This document shows positions 31,757 to 40,866 of a DNA stretch of 46,517 bases, in pieces; the stretch's first letter is position 1; each line of letters starts with the position of its first letter. A model generated the notes under the pieces. The model searched no databases. It was not told the DNA's origin and was given only the letters and a program-made list of their open reading frames with translations. The DNA is taken from positions 1 through 46,517 of the forward strand of contig NZ_BPFD01000036.1 in NCBI RefSeq assembly GCF_019655335.1, in the 5' to 3' direction. A program made the position numbers and the translations under genes. The stretch is from Shewanella hafniensis (lineage in GTDB: Bacteria > Pseudomonadota > Gammaproteobacteria > Enterobacterales > Shewanellaceae).

Positions 31757-33097
31757 ATGGCAAAACCAGGACTTGATTTAAAAAGCGCGAAAGGTGGACT
31801 TTCAGAATTGAAAGCTCGCCTCCTGTTCGTGATTGGTGCGATTATCGTCTTTAGAGCCGGTTCGTTTGTGCCAATTCCTGGTATTGACGCAGCTGTATTA
31901 GCAGAGCTGTTTGCTCAGCAAAGTGGAACCATCCTTGGCATGTTTAACATGTTCTCGGGTGGTGCCCTTGAGCGTGCCTCTATCTTTGCATTAGGTATTA
32001 TGCCGTACATTTCGGCATCGATTATCATGCAACTGTTGACTGTCGTACATCCTGCACTCGCTGAATTGAAAAAGGAAGGCGAATCAGGACGTAAGAAAAT
32101 CAGTCAATATACCAGATGGGGTACCTTAGTGCTGGGTACATTCCAGTCGGTCGGTATTGCAACCGGGTTACCAAACTTAGTGCCAGGCCTTGTGGTCAAC
32201 ATTGGATTTGGATTCTACTTTGTTGCGGTTGTGAGCTTAGTAACAGGAACTATGTTCCTTATGTGGCTAGGTGAGCAAATTACCGAACGTGGTATAGGTA
32301 ATGGTATCTCGATTTTGATTTTCGCAGGTATTGTTGCTGGATTACCTTCCGCTATCGGCCAAACGGCTGAGCAGGCGCGTCAAGGTGACTTGAATGTGTT
32401 AGTATTGTTGTTGCTCGCGGTAATTGTGTTTGCAGTGACTTATTTTGTAGTGTTTGTGGAACGTGGTCAGCGTCGTATCGTCGTTAACTATGCTAAGCGT
32501 CAGCAAGGCCGTAAGGTGTTCGCTGCGCAAAGTACCCATCTACCGCTGAAAATAAACATGGCAGGTGTTATTCCGCCAATTTTTGCGTCAAGCATCATTT
32601 TGTTTCCTGGAACACTGGCTCAGTGGTTCGGCCAAAATGAGTCCATGTCATGGTTAAGTGATTTTTCACTGGCTGTGTCACCTGGACAACCGCTTTACTC
32701 ATTATTATATGCAACAGCGATTATCTTTTTCTGTTTCTTCTATACTGCGTTGGTGTTTAACCCACGTGAAACAGCAGATAACTTGAAGAAGAGTGGTGCA
32801 TTCATCCCTGGGATCCGTCCTGGAGAACAGACTTCGCGTTACATTGATAAAGTTATGACCCGTTTGACATTGGCAGGCGCGTTATACATAACCTTTATCT
32901 GCTTAATTCCGGAGTTCATGTTAATTGCGTGGAAAGTACAGTTCTATTTCGGCGGTACTTCACTACTAATTATGGTAGTCGTAATCATGGACTTCATGGC
33001 TCAGGTTCAGACGCATATGATGTCTCATCAGTATGAGTCTGTGATGAAGAAAGCTAACCTAGTTAACAAAGCGAATTTAGATCGCTTTGGTCGCTAA
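31757..33097 (+). CDS. secY: preprotein translocase subunit SecY
   Basis: SecY forms the protein-conducting pore of the inner membrane with SecE (encoded at 5763) and SecG. The 446-residue protein has the ten hydrophobic segments of the family, the plug region after segment 1, [21 protein letters not shown], and the cytoplasmic [15 protein letters not shown] loop used by SecA and ribosomes. The frame is open from 31703, but ATG 31757 gives the [14 protein letters not shown] start. Its place after rplO is standard. Confidence 0.97.
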   Translation: MAKPGLDLKSAKGGLSELKARLLFVIGAIIVFRAGSFVPIPGIDAAVLAELFAQQSGTILGMFNMFSGGALERASIFALGIMPYISASIIMQLLTVVHPALAELKKEGESGRKKISQYTRWGTLVLGTFQSVGIATGLPNLVPGLVVNIGFGFYFVAVVSLVTGTMFLMWLGEQITERGIGNGISILIFAGIVAGLPSAIGQTAEQARQGDLNVLVLLLLAVIVFAVTYFVVFVERGQRRIVVNYAKRQQGRKVFAAQSTHLPLKINMAGVIPPIFASSIILFPGTLAQWFGQNESMSWLSDFSLAVSPGQPLYSLLYATAIIFFCFFYTALVFNPRETADNLKKSGAFIPGIRPGEQTSRYIDKVMTRLTLAGALYITFICLIPEFMLIAWKVQFYFGGTSLLIMVVVIMDFMAQVQTHMMSHQYESVMKKANLVNKANLDRFGR

Positions 33098-33118
33098 GTA
33101 GCTTTACGGAGTGATGAA

Positions 33119-33232
33119 ATGAAAGTTCGAGCTTCCGTGAAGAAGATCTGCCGTAACTGCAAGATCGTCAAGCGTAGTGGCGTTGTACGCGTTATCTGTG
33201 TTGAACCAAAACACAAACAGCGTCAAGGCTAA
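33119..33232 (+). CDS. rpmJ: 50S ribosomal protein L36 (zinc form)
   Basis: This 37-residue gene is below common ORF length cut-offs. It encodes [20 protein letters not shown] and ends HKQRQG. Cys11, Cys14, Cys27 and His32 form the zinc ribbon of the C+ type of L36. It lies 21 bases after secY, with ACGGAG as ribosome site, and is the last gene of the spc operon. A zinc-free paralogue elsewhere in the genome would be expected if zinc-starvation replacement operates. Confidence 0.95.
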   Translation: MKVRASVKKICRNCKIVKRSGVVRVICVEPKHKQRQG

Positions 33233-33240
33233 AAAGTAAT

Positions 33241-33269
33241 TTGTTCAGCCCATGAATTGGGCTGAACAA
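33241..33269 (+). terminator. spc-alpha boundary hairpin
   Basis: A 12-bp perfect stem (TTGTTCAGCCCA at 33241-33252, TGGGCTGAACAA at 33258-33269) with a 5-base loop follows rpmJ by 8 bases. Only a broken T stretch follows (ATTTTGTTTG), so it may terminate partly or act as a processing site. Confidence 0.6.
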
Positions 33270-33287
33270 AATTTTGTTTGCAAATCT

Positions 33288-33360
33288 GTCGACTGTCGAG
33301 TATCCTTTCGGGCTTTTCGCAGTTGGCCTTTAACTTTAAGGAGTGCATAGTGGCCCGTAT
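33288..33360 (+). ncRNA. alpha operon leader (S4-binding type)
   Basis: GTCGACTG (33288-33295) pairs with CAGTTGGC (33320-33327), with two G-T pairs, and encloses GAGTATCCT and GGGCTTTTC. The E. coli alpha leader as I remember it has the same plan: a closing helix around GAGTATCCT and CGGGCTTTTC, then AGGAGTGCATAGTGGCCC over the rpsM start. There S4 binds a pseudoknot and traps the ribosome. S4 is encoded third in this operon. The 3' edge is approximate. Confidence 0.7.
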
Positions 33361-33706
33361 CGCTGGCATTAACATTCCTGATCAAAAGCATACAGTCATC
33401 GCATTGACTGCAATTTTCGGCATCGGCCGTACTCGCGCTAGAGCAATCTGCGCGGCTACAGCAATCGCTGAAACTGCTAAGATCAAGGAATTGAGCGAAG
33501 CTCAAATAGACACACTACGCGAAGAAGTCGCTAAATACCTAGTAGAAGGTGACTTACGTCGTGAGATTTCAATGAACATCAAGCGTCTTATGGATCTTGG
33601 TTGTTATCGTGGTCTCCGCCATCGCCGTAGCCTGCCTCTCCGTGGGCAACGTACTAAGACCAATGCGCGTACGCGTAAAGGTCCACGTAAACCAATTAGA
33701 AAGTAA
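33350..33706 (+). CDS. rpsM: 30S ribosomal protein S13
   Basis: S13 makes bridges from the 30S head to the 50S subunit and touches P-site tRNA. The 118-residue protein starts [19 protein letters not shown] and ends with the basic tail [18 protein letters not shown]. The start is GTG with AAGGAG upstream; the frame is open from 33278, but that stretch is the leader. The GTG in AGGAGTGCATAGTGGCCC is the same as in E. coli and lies within the S4-responsive structure. Confidence 0.97.
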
Positions 33707-33721
33707 CGGGAAGGTAAAGCA

Positions 33722-34114
33722 ATGGCTAAAGTTCCGTCACGTTCTCCGCGTAAGCGCGTACGTAAACAGGTTGCAGATGGCATGGCTCATATCCATGCTT
33801 CTTTCAACAACACTATTGTCACCATTACAGATCGTCAAGGTAATGCGTTGTCATGGGCTACTTCAGGTGGTTCAGGTTTCCGTGGTTCACGTAAATCTAC
33901 TCCATTTGCTGCACAGGTGGCTGCTGAGCGTGCAGGTGCTGCTGCTCAAGACTACGGTTTAAAAAACCTTGAAGTGTTTGTGAAGGGTCCAGGTCCAGGT
34001 CGTGAGTCAGCCATTCGTGCGCTGAACGCTGTTGGTTATAAAATTACCAACATTACCGATGTGACGCCGATCCCTCATAATGGTTGTCGTCCTCCTAAAA
34101 AGCGTCGTGTATAA
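33722..34114 (+). CDS. rpsK: 30S ribosomal protein S11
   Basis: S11 forms part of the 30S platform near the E site. The 130-residue protein has [19 protein letters not shown], the [14 protein letters not shown] block and the C-terminal [16 protein letters not shown]. It lies 15 bases after rpsM and 32 bases before rpsD. Confidence 0.97.
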
Positions 34115-34146
34115 CGCCGTTTCATTAGGATAGTTGGAGAAAGATC

Positions 34147-34767
34147 ATGGCAAGATACTTGGGTCCCAAGCTCAAGCTCAGCCGCCGAGAAGGTACAGAC
34201 CTTTTCTTAAAAAGCGGTGTGAGAGCAATCGATTCAAAGTGTAAACTGGAAACTGCACCTGGACAACATGGCGCTCGTAAGCCACGTTTGTCAGAGTATG
34301 GTACTCAGTTACGCGAAAAACAAAAAGTTCGTCGTATTTACGGTGTGTTAGAAAAACAATTCCGTAACTATTACAAAGATGCTGCACGTACTAAAGGCAA
34401 CACAGGTGAAAACCTGCTTCAGCTTTTAGAAACCCGTCTTGATAACGTCGTTTATCGTATGGGCTTCGGTGCAACTCGTGCAGAATCACGTCAGCTAGTG
34501 AGCCATAAATCAATTATGGTTAACGGTCGTGTTGTTAACATTCCATCATTCAAAGTGTCTGCGAATGATGTTGTGAGCATCCGCGAGAAGTCACGTACTC
34601 AAGCTCGTATTAAAGCGGCTTTAGAAGTGGCAGCTCAACGCGAGAAGCCTACATGGGTTGAAGTCGACAGCGCGAAAATGGAAGGTGCTTTCAAGCGCGT
34701 TCCAGAACGTAGCGATTTGTCTGCGGAAATTAACGAACAGCTGATCGTCGAGCTTTACTCTAAGTAA
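34147..34767 (+). CDS. rpsD: 30S ribosomal protein S4
   Basis: S4 is a primary 16S binder, an rRNA antitermination factor and the translational repressor of the alpha operon. The 206-residue protein has [19 protein letters not shown], then an S4 RNA-binding domain ([28 protein letters not shown]). No zinc-ligand cysteines are present at the N-terminus: it is the zinc-free type. GGAG lies about 10 bases upstream. Confidence 0.97.
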   Translation: MARYLGPKLKLSRREGTDLFLKSGVRAIDSKCKLETAPGQHGARKPRLSEYGTQLREKQKVRRIYGVLEKQFRNYYKDAARTKGNTGENLLQLLETRLDNVVYRMGFGATRAESRQLVSHKSIMVNGRVVNIPSFKVSANDVVSIREKSRTQARIKAALEVAAQREKPTWVEVDSAKMEGAFKRVPERSDLSAEINEQLIVELYSK

Positions 34768-34791
34768 GGCTAACAAACAAGAGAGGACACA

Positions 34792-35781
34792 ATGCAGGGT
34801 TCTGTTACAGAATTTCTTAAACCGCGTCTCGTTGATATCGAGCAGGTTAACTCAACACGTGCCAAGGTTACATTGGAACCACTTGAGCGTGGTTTCGGCC
34901 ACACTTTAGGTAACGCGTTGCGTCGCATCCTATTGTCGTCTATGCCCGGCTGCGCGGTTACCGAAGTCGAGATTGACGGTGTACTGCACGAATACAGCAG
35001 TAAGGAAGGCGTTCAAGAAGATATCCTTGAGATCTTGTTAAACCTGAAAGGGTTAGCAGTGACTATCGAGGGTAAAGACGAGGCTATGCTTACGTTGAGC
35101 AAGTCCGGCGCAGGCCCTGTCATCGCAGCAGATATCACGCATGATGGTGATGTCACTATCGTGAATCCTGATCATATTATCTGTCACCTGACAGGTAACA
35201 ATGATATCAGCATGCGTATTCGCGTTGAGCGTGGTCGTGGCTATGTACCAGCATCTGCTCGTGCACAGACTGAAGACGATGATCGCCCAATCGGCCGCTT
35301 GCTGGTTGATGCTTCTTTCTCGCCAGTTGCGCGTATTGCCTACAATGTAGAAGCAGCACGTGTAGAACAGCGTACTGACTTAGATAAACTCGTTATCGAT
35401 ATGACCACAAACGGTACTATCGATCCTGAGGAAGCTATCCGTCGTTCTGCAACAATTTTAGCTGAACAGCTAGATGCGTTTGTTGAATTACGTGACGTGA
35501 CTGAGCCAGAGCTGAAAGAAGAGAAGCCGGAATTCGATCCGATTCTGCTGCGTCCTGTCGACGATTTAGAGCTAACTGTACGTTCGGCTAACTGCTTGAA
35601 AGCCGAAGCGATTCATTACATCGGAGATCTGGTACAGCGCACTGAAGTTGAGTTGCTGAAGACCCCTAACTTAGGTAAGAAGTCTCTTACTGAAATTAAG
35701 GACGTTTTAGCTTCTCGCGGACTGTCGTTAGGTATGCGTTTGGAAAACTGGCCTCCAGCTAGTTTAGCAGACGACCTATAA
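34792..35781 (+). CDS. rpoA: RNA polymerase subunit alpha
   Basis: Alpha dimers seed RNA polymerase assembly and contact UP elements and activators. The 329-residue protein equals the E. coli length. The N-terminal dimer domain has [23 protein letters not shown] and the C-terminal domain has [19 protein letters not shown] and [10 protein letters not shown]. With rpoBC also in this window, all core genes except rpoZ are present. It lies 24 bases after rpsD. Confidence 0.98.
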   Translation: MQGSVTEFLKPRLVDIEQVNSTRAKVTLEPLERGFGHTLGNALRRILLSSMPGCAVTEVEIDGVLHEYSSKEGVQEDILEILLNLKGLAVTIEGKDEAMLTLSKSGAGPVIAADITHDGDVTIVNPDHIICHLTGNNDISMRIRVERGRGYVPASARAQTEDDDRPIGRLLVDASFSPVARIAYNVEAARVEQRTDLDKLVIDMTTNGTIDPEEAIRRSATILAEQLDAFVELRDVTEPELKEEKPEFDPILLRPVDDLELTVRSANCLKAEAIHYIGDLVQRTEVELLKTPNLGKKSLTEIKDVLASRGLSLGMRLENWPPASLADDL

Positions 35782-35821
35782 GTCTCAGGTTTGTACAGAT
35801 TTAGGTTATAAGGATTAGGTC

Positions 35822-36217
35822 ATGCGCCATCGTAAGAGTGGTCGTCAACTAAACCGTAACAGCAGTCATCGCCAAGCCATGTTTCGCAACATGGCCGGTT
35901 CACTAGTTCGTCATGAGATCATCAAGACAACTGTGGCTAAAGCGAAAGAACTGCGTCGCGTAGTTGAGCCTCTGATAACACTTGCTAAGAGTGACAGCGT
36001 TGCAAACCGTCGTTTAGCGTTTGCACGTACTCGCGACGCTGAAGTCGTTGGTAAGTTATTTACTGAGTTGGGTCCACGTTACCAGGAACGTCCTGGTGGC
36101 TATACCCGTATCCTTAAGTGCGGTTTACGTGCTGGTGATAAAGCCCCTATGGCTTACATCGAGCTAGTTGGCCGTCCAGAAGCTGCTCAAGCTGTTGATG
36201 TTGAAGCTGCTGAGTAA
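35822..36217 (+). CDS. rplQ: 50S ribosomal protein L17
   Basis: L17 lies near the tunnel exit. The 131-residue protein begins [20 protein letters not shown] and has [12 protein letters not shown] and [16 protein letters not shown]. The C-terminal tail is short and acidic. It lies 40 bases after rpoA and is the last gene of the alpha operon, before a strong terminator. Confidence 0.97.
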   Translation: MRHRKSGRQLNRNSSHRQAMFRNMAGSLVRHEIIKTTVAKAKELRRVVEPLITLAKSDSVANRRLAFARTRDAEVVGKLFTELGPRYQERPGGYTRILKCGLRAGDKAPMAYIELVGRPEAAQAVDVEAAE

Positions 36218-36233
36218 TTAAGGTTACACTTTT

Positions 36234-36261
36234 AAAAAGCCGGGCAATGCCCGGCTTTTTT
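36234..36261. terminator. bidirectional terminator after rplQ
   Basis: AGCCGGGC (36238-36245) / GCCCGGCT (36249-36256) with loop AAT is flanked by five As and six Ts, so it can act on both strands. The stop codon of the minus-strand pseudogene overlaps its T tract. Confidence 0.94.
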
Positions 36262-37272
36262 ATACCCATTTTTCTACTCTACCCACAGTGTATTTTTTCT
36301 CTATGTCTTTCGGTAGGGATATATTCCATCTTGCCAAGCCTTGCTGACTAAACATGTATTTTCCAAGATCATCTGTCACTGGAAAGATATTCTCGGGTTT
36401 ATCGCCTGCCAGTATTTTTAATGCCATATTGGCTGCTATCTTGCCATGATGATAGCCATCGAGTACGTAGCCGCCAATATTACCCTCGGCGGAGACACTG
36501 AATCCTCAAAACCCGAAATTGGGTACTGGGGTATGTTCAGATATCCATTTTAGTAGCTGATCCGCATCAACAGAACGATTCTCTGCATCTCTTACTGTAT
36601 GGTATAGCGCTACGACAATCGCGTTATAGCCTTGCTTTTTCGCTGTTGCTGCCAATCTGCTAGCTGTGACAATTGCACCAGATTCACTTCGATATCACCC
36701 AAAATACTAGAGTGTTGCTTGCTGATGTATTCTGCGGCTGAGTCTGAAGTCACACCTTGATCGAACAGCACGAGTATTTTGCGGTGTATAGTCTGTGGGA
36801 GTATGCGTTGAATAAGCAGCAGAGAGCGTCGTAGCAGCGGTCTTTCTATGACCCCTGTAAATCGCTTGAGCTCGTTGAGATGATAGGCCCTTGGGTTCAT
36901 ATTCACCCCGAGATAAACGACAGGGATTAAGCTGTCATTGAGGCGCTGATGTAACAGGTTAACCGCATTATCATCGGCCAGAATAACCAGTTGAGGTACT
37001 TGGCTTTGGATGTACTTCCACGCTAAATTAGCCCTTTCGCCAAATTGCTCCTTTGGTATGCGCTTGGTATCCATTTCGAAATAGCTAACATCGTGTAAAG
37101 GGCTGAGCGTGTCATTAATCGCTCGGCTATATTCTTGGTCCCATTGATTGCCTTGATGATAGCTTTCGATGACGACGATTTTAGCTGCATTAGCGTTTTG
37201 TGAAAGGCTTAAAAGGCATAAGAGTAGACCAATACCAAGCAAGCTTATGTTTAATGGTGTGATTTGAATCAT
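36260..37272 (-). pseudogene. degraded periplasmic ABC-type substrate-binding protein
   Basis: The first 220 codons read as a secreted protein with a signal peptide (about residues 1-29, ending ANA) and IVVIESYHQGNQWDQEYS, and resemble the COG2984 / PF04392 family of uncharacterised substrate-binding proteins. The frame is lost at a run of five Ts (36636-36640). One more base there would restore ...RKKQGYNAIVVALYH. In the restored frame one TGA interrupts at 36506-36508, between NFGF and GFSVS, where TGG would fit. Translation then runs to a TAA at 36260-36262 (ending GRVEKWV). So two lesions separate it from a protein of about 337 residues. No permease or ATPase gene is adjacent. Either lesion could be a sequencing error, less likely both. 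Confidence 0.8.
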
Positions 37273-37337
37273 ACGCAGTCTTAGGTTTTGATGCTGCTTT
37301 GAGTATAGTTCACCTTTAATTCTCTAGATTGAGAGAA

Positions 37338-37373
37338 TAAAAAAGCCTCACTAGTTATTAAGCTAGGAGGCTT
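37338..37373 (-). terminator. ccmABCDE terminator
   Basis: Read on the minus strand, AAGCCTC and GAGGCTT (ends at 37373 and 37343) plus an inner CTAG/CTAG enclose a loop and run into Ts (37344 to 37338). It ends the leftward ccm operon 33 bases after ccmE. Confidence 0.88.
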
Positions 37374-37405
37374 AGTTTGTACGCTATTGTTGATCCATCA
37401 ATAAC

Positions 37406-37894
37406 CTACTTAGTATCTGGTGCCTTTTGCTGGCTATAATCTAACTTTTCGTGCTTTTGGCCCATGGCTTCAGCAACTTCTGGTGGCATGTAGTTTTCAT
37501 CATGCTTGGCCAGTACTTCAGTAGCTTCTAGTTTGCCATCAGCACCCAGTACACCCTGAGCAACAATGCCTTGTCCTTCACGGAAAAGATCGGGCAATAG
37601 GTCGTCATAAGTGACCAGTACTTCACCGCCGAGGGAGTCATGTACTGCAAATTCGACATGCAAGCTTTTGGGATCTCGCACCATAGAACCTACCGTCACC
37701 ATTCCGCCGACACGAATACGTTGGCCAATTTCAGGTTTTACGCCAGTGTCTGTCTTGCCGTGGACAATTTCAGACGGAGTATAGAATAAGTTCAAGTTGG
37801 AGTTCAGCGCATAGAGCAAAAGCGAAGTAATCGCAGCAACGCCACCGATTAATGCTACAGCTAATGTCAGTCTTTTTTTGCGTCTTGGGTTCAC
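37406..37894 (-). CDS. ccmE: cytochrome c maturation heme chaperone CcmE
   Basis: CcmE holds heme covalently in the periplasm and passes it to CcmF for attachment to apocytochrome c. The 162-residue protein has an N-terminal membrane anchor (about 9-30) and a periplasmic beta-barrel. The heme-binding His131 lies in [10 protein letters not shown], with Tyr135 as axial ligand (His130/Tyr134 in E. coli). Start overlaps the ccmD stop by 4 bases. Last gene of the ccmABCDE operon. Confidence 0.97.
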   Translation of the reverse strand: MNPRRKKRLTLAVALIGGVAAITSLLLYALNSNLNLFYTPSEIVHGKTDTGVKPEIGQRIRVGGMVTVGSMVRDPKSLHVEFAVHDSLGGEVLVTYDDLLPDLFREGQGIVAQGVLGADGKLEATEVLAKHDENYMPPEVAEAMGQKHEKLDYSQQKAPDTK

Positions 37895-38094
37895 GATTTA
37901 GTACTCCTGGTTTCTTTTAGGCGTTCTTCTCTATCCATCTTCTTCGCGATATCAATTAACACCTTACGCTTTTGGCGTGCGCTGGTAATGATGAGCGTAG
38001 CGAGGCAGAAGAAGGTCACTCCGTAGGATAGCCATACATAGAATGCATAGCCGCCCATATTAAAAAAATCACTGATTGAATCGAATTGCATCAT
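37891..38094 (-). CDS. ccmD: heme exporter small subunit CcmD
   Basis: CcmD is a small membrane protein that helps release holo-CcmE from the CcmABCD complex. It has 67 residues: one membrane segment (about 16-38) with a conserved Tyr ([12 protein letters not shown]) and a basic, charged cytoplasmic tail ([16 protein letters not shown]). The ATG overlaps the ccmC stop codon by 4 bases and the stop overlaps ccmE by 4, so the three are probably translated together. Identification rests on size, topology and place. Confidence 0.92.
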   Translation of the reverse strand: MMQFDSISDFFNMGGYAFYVWLSYGVTFFCLATLIITSARQKRKVLIDIAKKMDREERLKETRSTKS

Positions 38095-38837
38095 TTGACC
38101 TCCTCCGCTTTAGCTAGTTCACGAACCCAAGGGCGCATGCCATTTCTTGCTAAAATTTCTGCTCTAAAACGAACAATAGTGATGGCGCCAATCATAAGAC
38201 CGAAGCCCAGTATGTTAATTAACAGTGGATAGAGCATTTCAGTCGACATAGTCGATTTCTCGGTAATGCGTATCGTCGACGGTTGATGTAATGAGCTCCA
38301 CCATTCAACTGAGTATTTGATGATAGGAATATTGATTACACCGACGATCGCTAAGATCCCTGCTGCACGAGCTGCGAGCACTTTATCCTCAAATGAGGCA
38401 TAGAGCGAGATCACACCTAGATATAGGAATAGTAATACCAGCTCAGAAGTTAAGCGTGCATCCCATACCCACCAGGCACCCCACATAGGTTTACCCCATG
38501 CTGCCCCGGTAAAGAGTGCGATAAAGGTGATCACTGCACCAATGGGAGCAATAGATGCAGCAGCCCAGTCGGCAAGTTTTATCTGCCAAACTAGACCGAT
38601 AAAGGCCGCTGTTGCCATCCCCATATAAGCTGCCATTGACATAGACGCGGCAGGAACATGGATAAAGATAATACGGTAACTATCACCCTGCTGGTAATCC
38701 GTCGGCGCGAAAACGAGTCCCCAAGTAGTGCCAACTGCAATCAATAGACCGGCTAAGATCGCAAACCATGGAAATAACGTTCCTGATAATTTATATGCGC
38801 GTTCAGGATCCGCGTAAGGGTGTAACCATTTCCACAT
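38091..38837 (-). CDS. ccmC: heme handling protein CcmC
   Basis: CcmC is an inner-membrane heme-handling protein that loads heme onto CcmE. The 248-residue protein has six membrane segments, the tryptophan-rich heme-handling motif WGAWWVWDARLTSEL (about 119-133) and the two conserved periplasmic histidines (His60 in FIHVP, His184 in SLHQP). It lies 1 base after ccmB and overlaps ccmD by 4 bases. Confidence 0.97.
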   Translation of the reverse strand: MWKWLHPYADPERAYKLSGTLFPWFAILAGLLIAVGTTWGLVFAPTDYQQGDSYRIIFIHVPAASMSMAAYMGMATAAFIGLVWQIKLADWAAASIAPIGAVITFIALFTGAAWGKPMWGAWWVWDARLTSELVLLFLYLGVISLYASFEDKVLAARAAGILAIVGVINIPIIKYSVEWWSSLHQPSTIRITEKSTMSTEMLYPLLINILGFGLMIGAITIVRFRAEILARNGMRPWVRELAKAEEVK

Positions 38838-38838
38838 T

Positions 38839-39525
38839 TTAGTTAGTACTCACTCGCAGAGATGCACCAATTGCAAAAGGTGCTAAGGTTAACGATCCGA
38901 CCAGCATAGCGCCTATTATAGCGAGCTGACCATCATAGGGTAAATTCATTCCTGCCGCGTCTATAGCACTCGTTGCAAAAATGAGTACTGGGATATATAG
39001 GGGCAAAATAAGTAAGCTGAGTAACACGCCGCCTTTCCTTAGACCGACGGTTAATGCCACACCAATAGCACCTAACAGCGACAATACTGGCGTGCCTAGC
39101 GCAAGCGTCGAAATTAACGCACCGTAGCTGTTGCCGTCTAGATTGAGTAATACCGCTAACAGTGGTGCGATAATAATCAGTGGCACACCAGTTAAAATCC
39201 AGTGGGCTAACACTTTAGCTAATACGAGAATGGCTAATGGCTGTGGGCTTAATAGCATTTGTTCTAAGCTACCATCACTAAAGTCGGCTTTGAAAAGCCT
39301 TTCAAGTGACAACATTGATGCTAATAATGCGGCTACCCAAATTATCCCTGGTGCCACACGTGCTAACATTTGCGGTTCTGGTCCAATCCCCAGCGGAAAC
39401 AAAGTAACGACCATAATAAAAAATAGCAGTGGGTTAAAAATGTCGCCGCGGTGGCGAATAGCAATTTTAAGATCTCGCTGCAGCAAGGTGAAAAATGCTT
39501 GGGTAAAACTGATGCCTCTTTTCAT
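38839..39525 (-). CDS. ccmB: heme exporter membrane subunit CcmB
   Basis: CcmB is the membrane partner of the CcmA ATPase in the complex that frees holo-CcmE. The 228-residue protein has six hydrophobic segments, the early LLQRDLKIAIRHRGDIFNPL and the cytoplasmic LERLFKADFSDGSLEQMLLS loop typical of the family. It lies 11 bases after ccmA and 1 base before ccmC. Confidence 0.96.
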   Translation of the reverse strand: MKRGISFTQAFFTLLQRDLKIAIRHRGDIFNPLLFFIMVVTLFPLGIGPEPQMLARVAPGIIWVAALLASMLSLERLFKADFSDGSLEQMLLSPQPLAILVLAKVLAHWILTGVPLIIIAPLLAVLLNLDGNSYGALISTLALGTPVLSLLGAIGVALTVGLRKGGVLLSLLILPLYIPVLIFATSAIDAAGMNLPYDGQLAIIGAMLVGSLTLAPFAIGASLRVSTN

Positions 39526-39536
39526 TGAGCCTGACC

Positions 39537-40187
39537 TTATATGAAGCGATAATCGAGACGAATTTTACGAAGCCTATCATCTGTGATAATGCCCATATCT
39601 TGGTGAGTTGTGAGGATCACACAGCCACCATTATCCGCATGCTGAATAAATAACTGCTCCAGTTCTTCGACGCCTTTTTTATCGATTGCAGTAAAAGGTT
39701 CGTCAAGGATCCAAATTTTACAGTTGCTATGCCACAATCTTGATAGCGCTGTTCTGCGATGCTGGCCTGCGGATAAATGCCCCGCGAGAGCTTCTTCAAA
39801 GCCCGTTAAATTGACTTTGGCTAAAATCTCTGACGTATCAAAGTCATCATAACCACCGATTCTTAAATTGAAATTAAGGTTTTCTTCGGCAGTCAGCTCG
39901 CATTTCACGCCAGCTAAATGGCCTAAATACAAGAGGTCTTCATTGTATTCATCGCGGCAACGGTTTATGTCTTCATTAATGTAAAAAGTTTGTCCGGCAT
40001 AGGGGCGAGAGAGGCCCGCCAATATGCGTAATAAACTGGTCTTGCCTGCGCCGTTAGGGCCTTCAATCTGAACAATGTCACCGGCATTAATATCAAAACT
40101 TAACTCATCAAAAAGGATGCGTTCTTCGCGGATACAGGTCAGCTTGCTGGCTGACACTAATGTGGTTTCTTTAGTTATATTTGTCAC
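39537..40187 (-). CDS. ccmA: heme exporter ATPase CcmA
   Basis: CcmA is the ABC ATPase of the CcmABCD complex; its ATP hydrolysis drives release of heme-loaded CcmE. The 216-residue product shows Walker [10 protein letters not shown], signature LSAGQHRR, Walker B WILDEPF and the H-loop TTHQ. I chose the GTG at 40187: it has AGAGGG 4 bases upstream and gives a length near the 207 of E. coli. An in-frame ATG at 40226 would add 13 residues (VSFRLEIEG) with no ribosome site. First gene of the leftward ccm operon; the gap to scyA holds the promoters. Confidence 0.93.
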   Translation of the reverse strand: MTNITKETTLVSASKLTCIREERILFDELSFDINAGDIVQIEGPNGAGKTSLLRILAGLSRPYAGQTFYINEDINRCRDEYNEDLLYLGHLAGVKCELTAEENLNFNLRIGGYDDFDTSEILAKVNLTGFEEALAGHLSAGQHRRTALSRLWHSNCKIWILDEPFTAIDKKGVEELEQLFIQHADNGGCVILTTHQDMGIITDDRLRKIRLDYRFI

Positions 40188-40505
40188 TGAACCCTCTATC
40201 TCAAGCCGGAAGGAAACACAAGTCATTCTAACACAAACGTTATTGGGGGTTTACTCTTGGTTTGCACTAGATGTCAGCAATATGATGTGGTTCCAATAAC
40301 CGCAATATTTATCGAACTTTTTTACGACTTGCTAATATATTAACGAATTTGTCATCCTTGTCGCCTGATTCATTTTGTGTTGAGATTCTAATCACAAAAA
40401 GATGAGATTTCTTGAAGTTTGTAGTAATCTTAGTCGGCTATAATGAGTCTGCCTAAGTAAGGGCGGCGCCGAGCTTTGTACGTATTTGCATTAGGAACAT
40501 TGAAC
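40188..40505. promoter_or_regulatory. ccmA-scyA divergent regulatory region
   Basis: This 318-base gap separates ccmA (left) and scyA (right). For scyA, TATAAT lies at 40439-40444 but no good -35 is seen at 16-18 bases, so an activator may be needed. A 27-bp near-palindrome at 40373-40399 lies about 65 bases upstream of the predicted start. For ccmA a weak -10 (TAGAAT on the minus strand, 40230-40225) can be drawn. No other feature is clear. Confidence 0.6.
40373..40399. promoter_or_regulatory. 27-bp near-palindrome upstream of scyA
   Basis: The arms TTTTGTG (40373-40379) and CACAAAA (40393-40399) are perfect, and the inner AGA/TCT also pair. In all 11 of 13 symmetric positions match around the centre base 40386. 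It is a likely binding site for a dimeric regulator. It does not fit CRP (spacing too wide) or FNR. It is too far from an ORF end to be a terminator. Confidence 0.5.
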
Positions 40506-40805
40506 ATGAAAAAACTGTTAGCAATGACTGCTGTCGCTGCTTTGACTATGTCAGTTAACGCTTCAGCTCAAGATGCTGAGGCTATTTATAATAAGGCATG
40601 TACCGTATGCCACAGTATGGGTGTTGCTGGTGCTCCAAAAGTACACAACGCTGCAGAATGGGAACCACGCTTAGCTAAGGGTGTTGACGCTCTAGTGAAG
40701 AGTGTGAAAACCGGTCTGAATGCTATGCCACCAGGCGGTATGTGTACTGATTGTACTGATGATGATTACAAAGCTGCTATCAAATTTATGTCTACAGCTA
40801 AGTAA
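40506..40805 (+). CDS. scyA: small monoheme cytochrome c5 (ScyA-like)
   Basis: The 99-residue precursor has a signal peptide (1-21, ending ASA) and a mature chain of 78 residues. Heme attachment is CTVCH (Cys32, Cys35, His36), the likely Met ligand is Met74 in AMPPGG, and a second pair, Cys80-Cys83, matches the extra disulfide of cytochromes c5. The frame is open from 40476, but ATG 40506 starts the signal peptide. In S. oneidensis ScyA carries electrons to cytochrome c peroxidase and the cbb3 oxidase. The gene lies inside the ccm cluster and converges with ccmI on a shared terminator. The symbol is by homology and place. Confidence 0.9.
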   Translation: MKKLLAMTAVAALTMSVNASAQDAEAIYNKACTVCHSMGVAGAPKVHNAAEWEPRLAKGVDALVKSVKTGLNAMPPGGMCTDCTDDDYKAAIKFMSTAK

Positions 40806-40817
40806 TTCTTCAGATAT

Positions 40818-40845
40818 AAAAAAACCGGCGAAAGCCGGTTTTTTT
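40818..40845. terminator. scyA / ccmI bidirectional terminator
   Basis: AACCGGC (40823-40829) and GCCGGTT (40834-40840) enclose a GAAA tetraloop, with As before and Ts after. It serves the two convergent genes. Confidence 0.93.
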
Positions 40846-40866
40846 ATATCTGCAATTAACTGCGAT

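Noticed and set aside
33278..33306. TTGCAA, 17 bases, TATCCT as an alpha operon promoter
   Set aside because: The TATCCT hexamer is within the conserved GAGTATCCT of the S4-type leader, and the closing helix begins at 33288, so this DNA is probably transcribed. The true promoter must lie further upstream, or the operon is read from spc.
36506..36508. TGA in the pseudogene as a selenocysteine codon
   Set aside because: The family is not a selenoprotein family, a Trp codon fits, and a separate frameshift already breaks the gene.
40188..40226. ATG 40226 as the ccmA start
   Set aside because: No ribosome site, extra residues outside the family, and overlap with a possible -10 element; GTG 40187 has AGAGGG upstream.
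40373..40399. CRP or FNR site at the palindrome
   Set aside because: The TGTG/CACA half-sites are two bases too far from the centre on each side for CRP, and the FNR pattern TTGAT-N4-ATCAA is absent.
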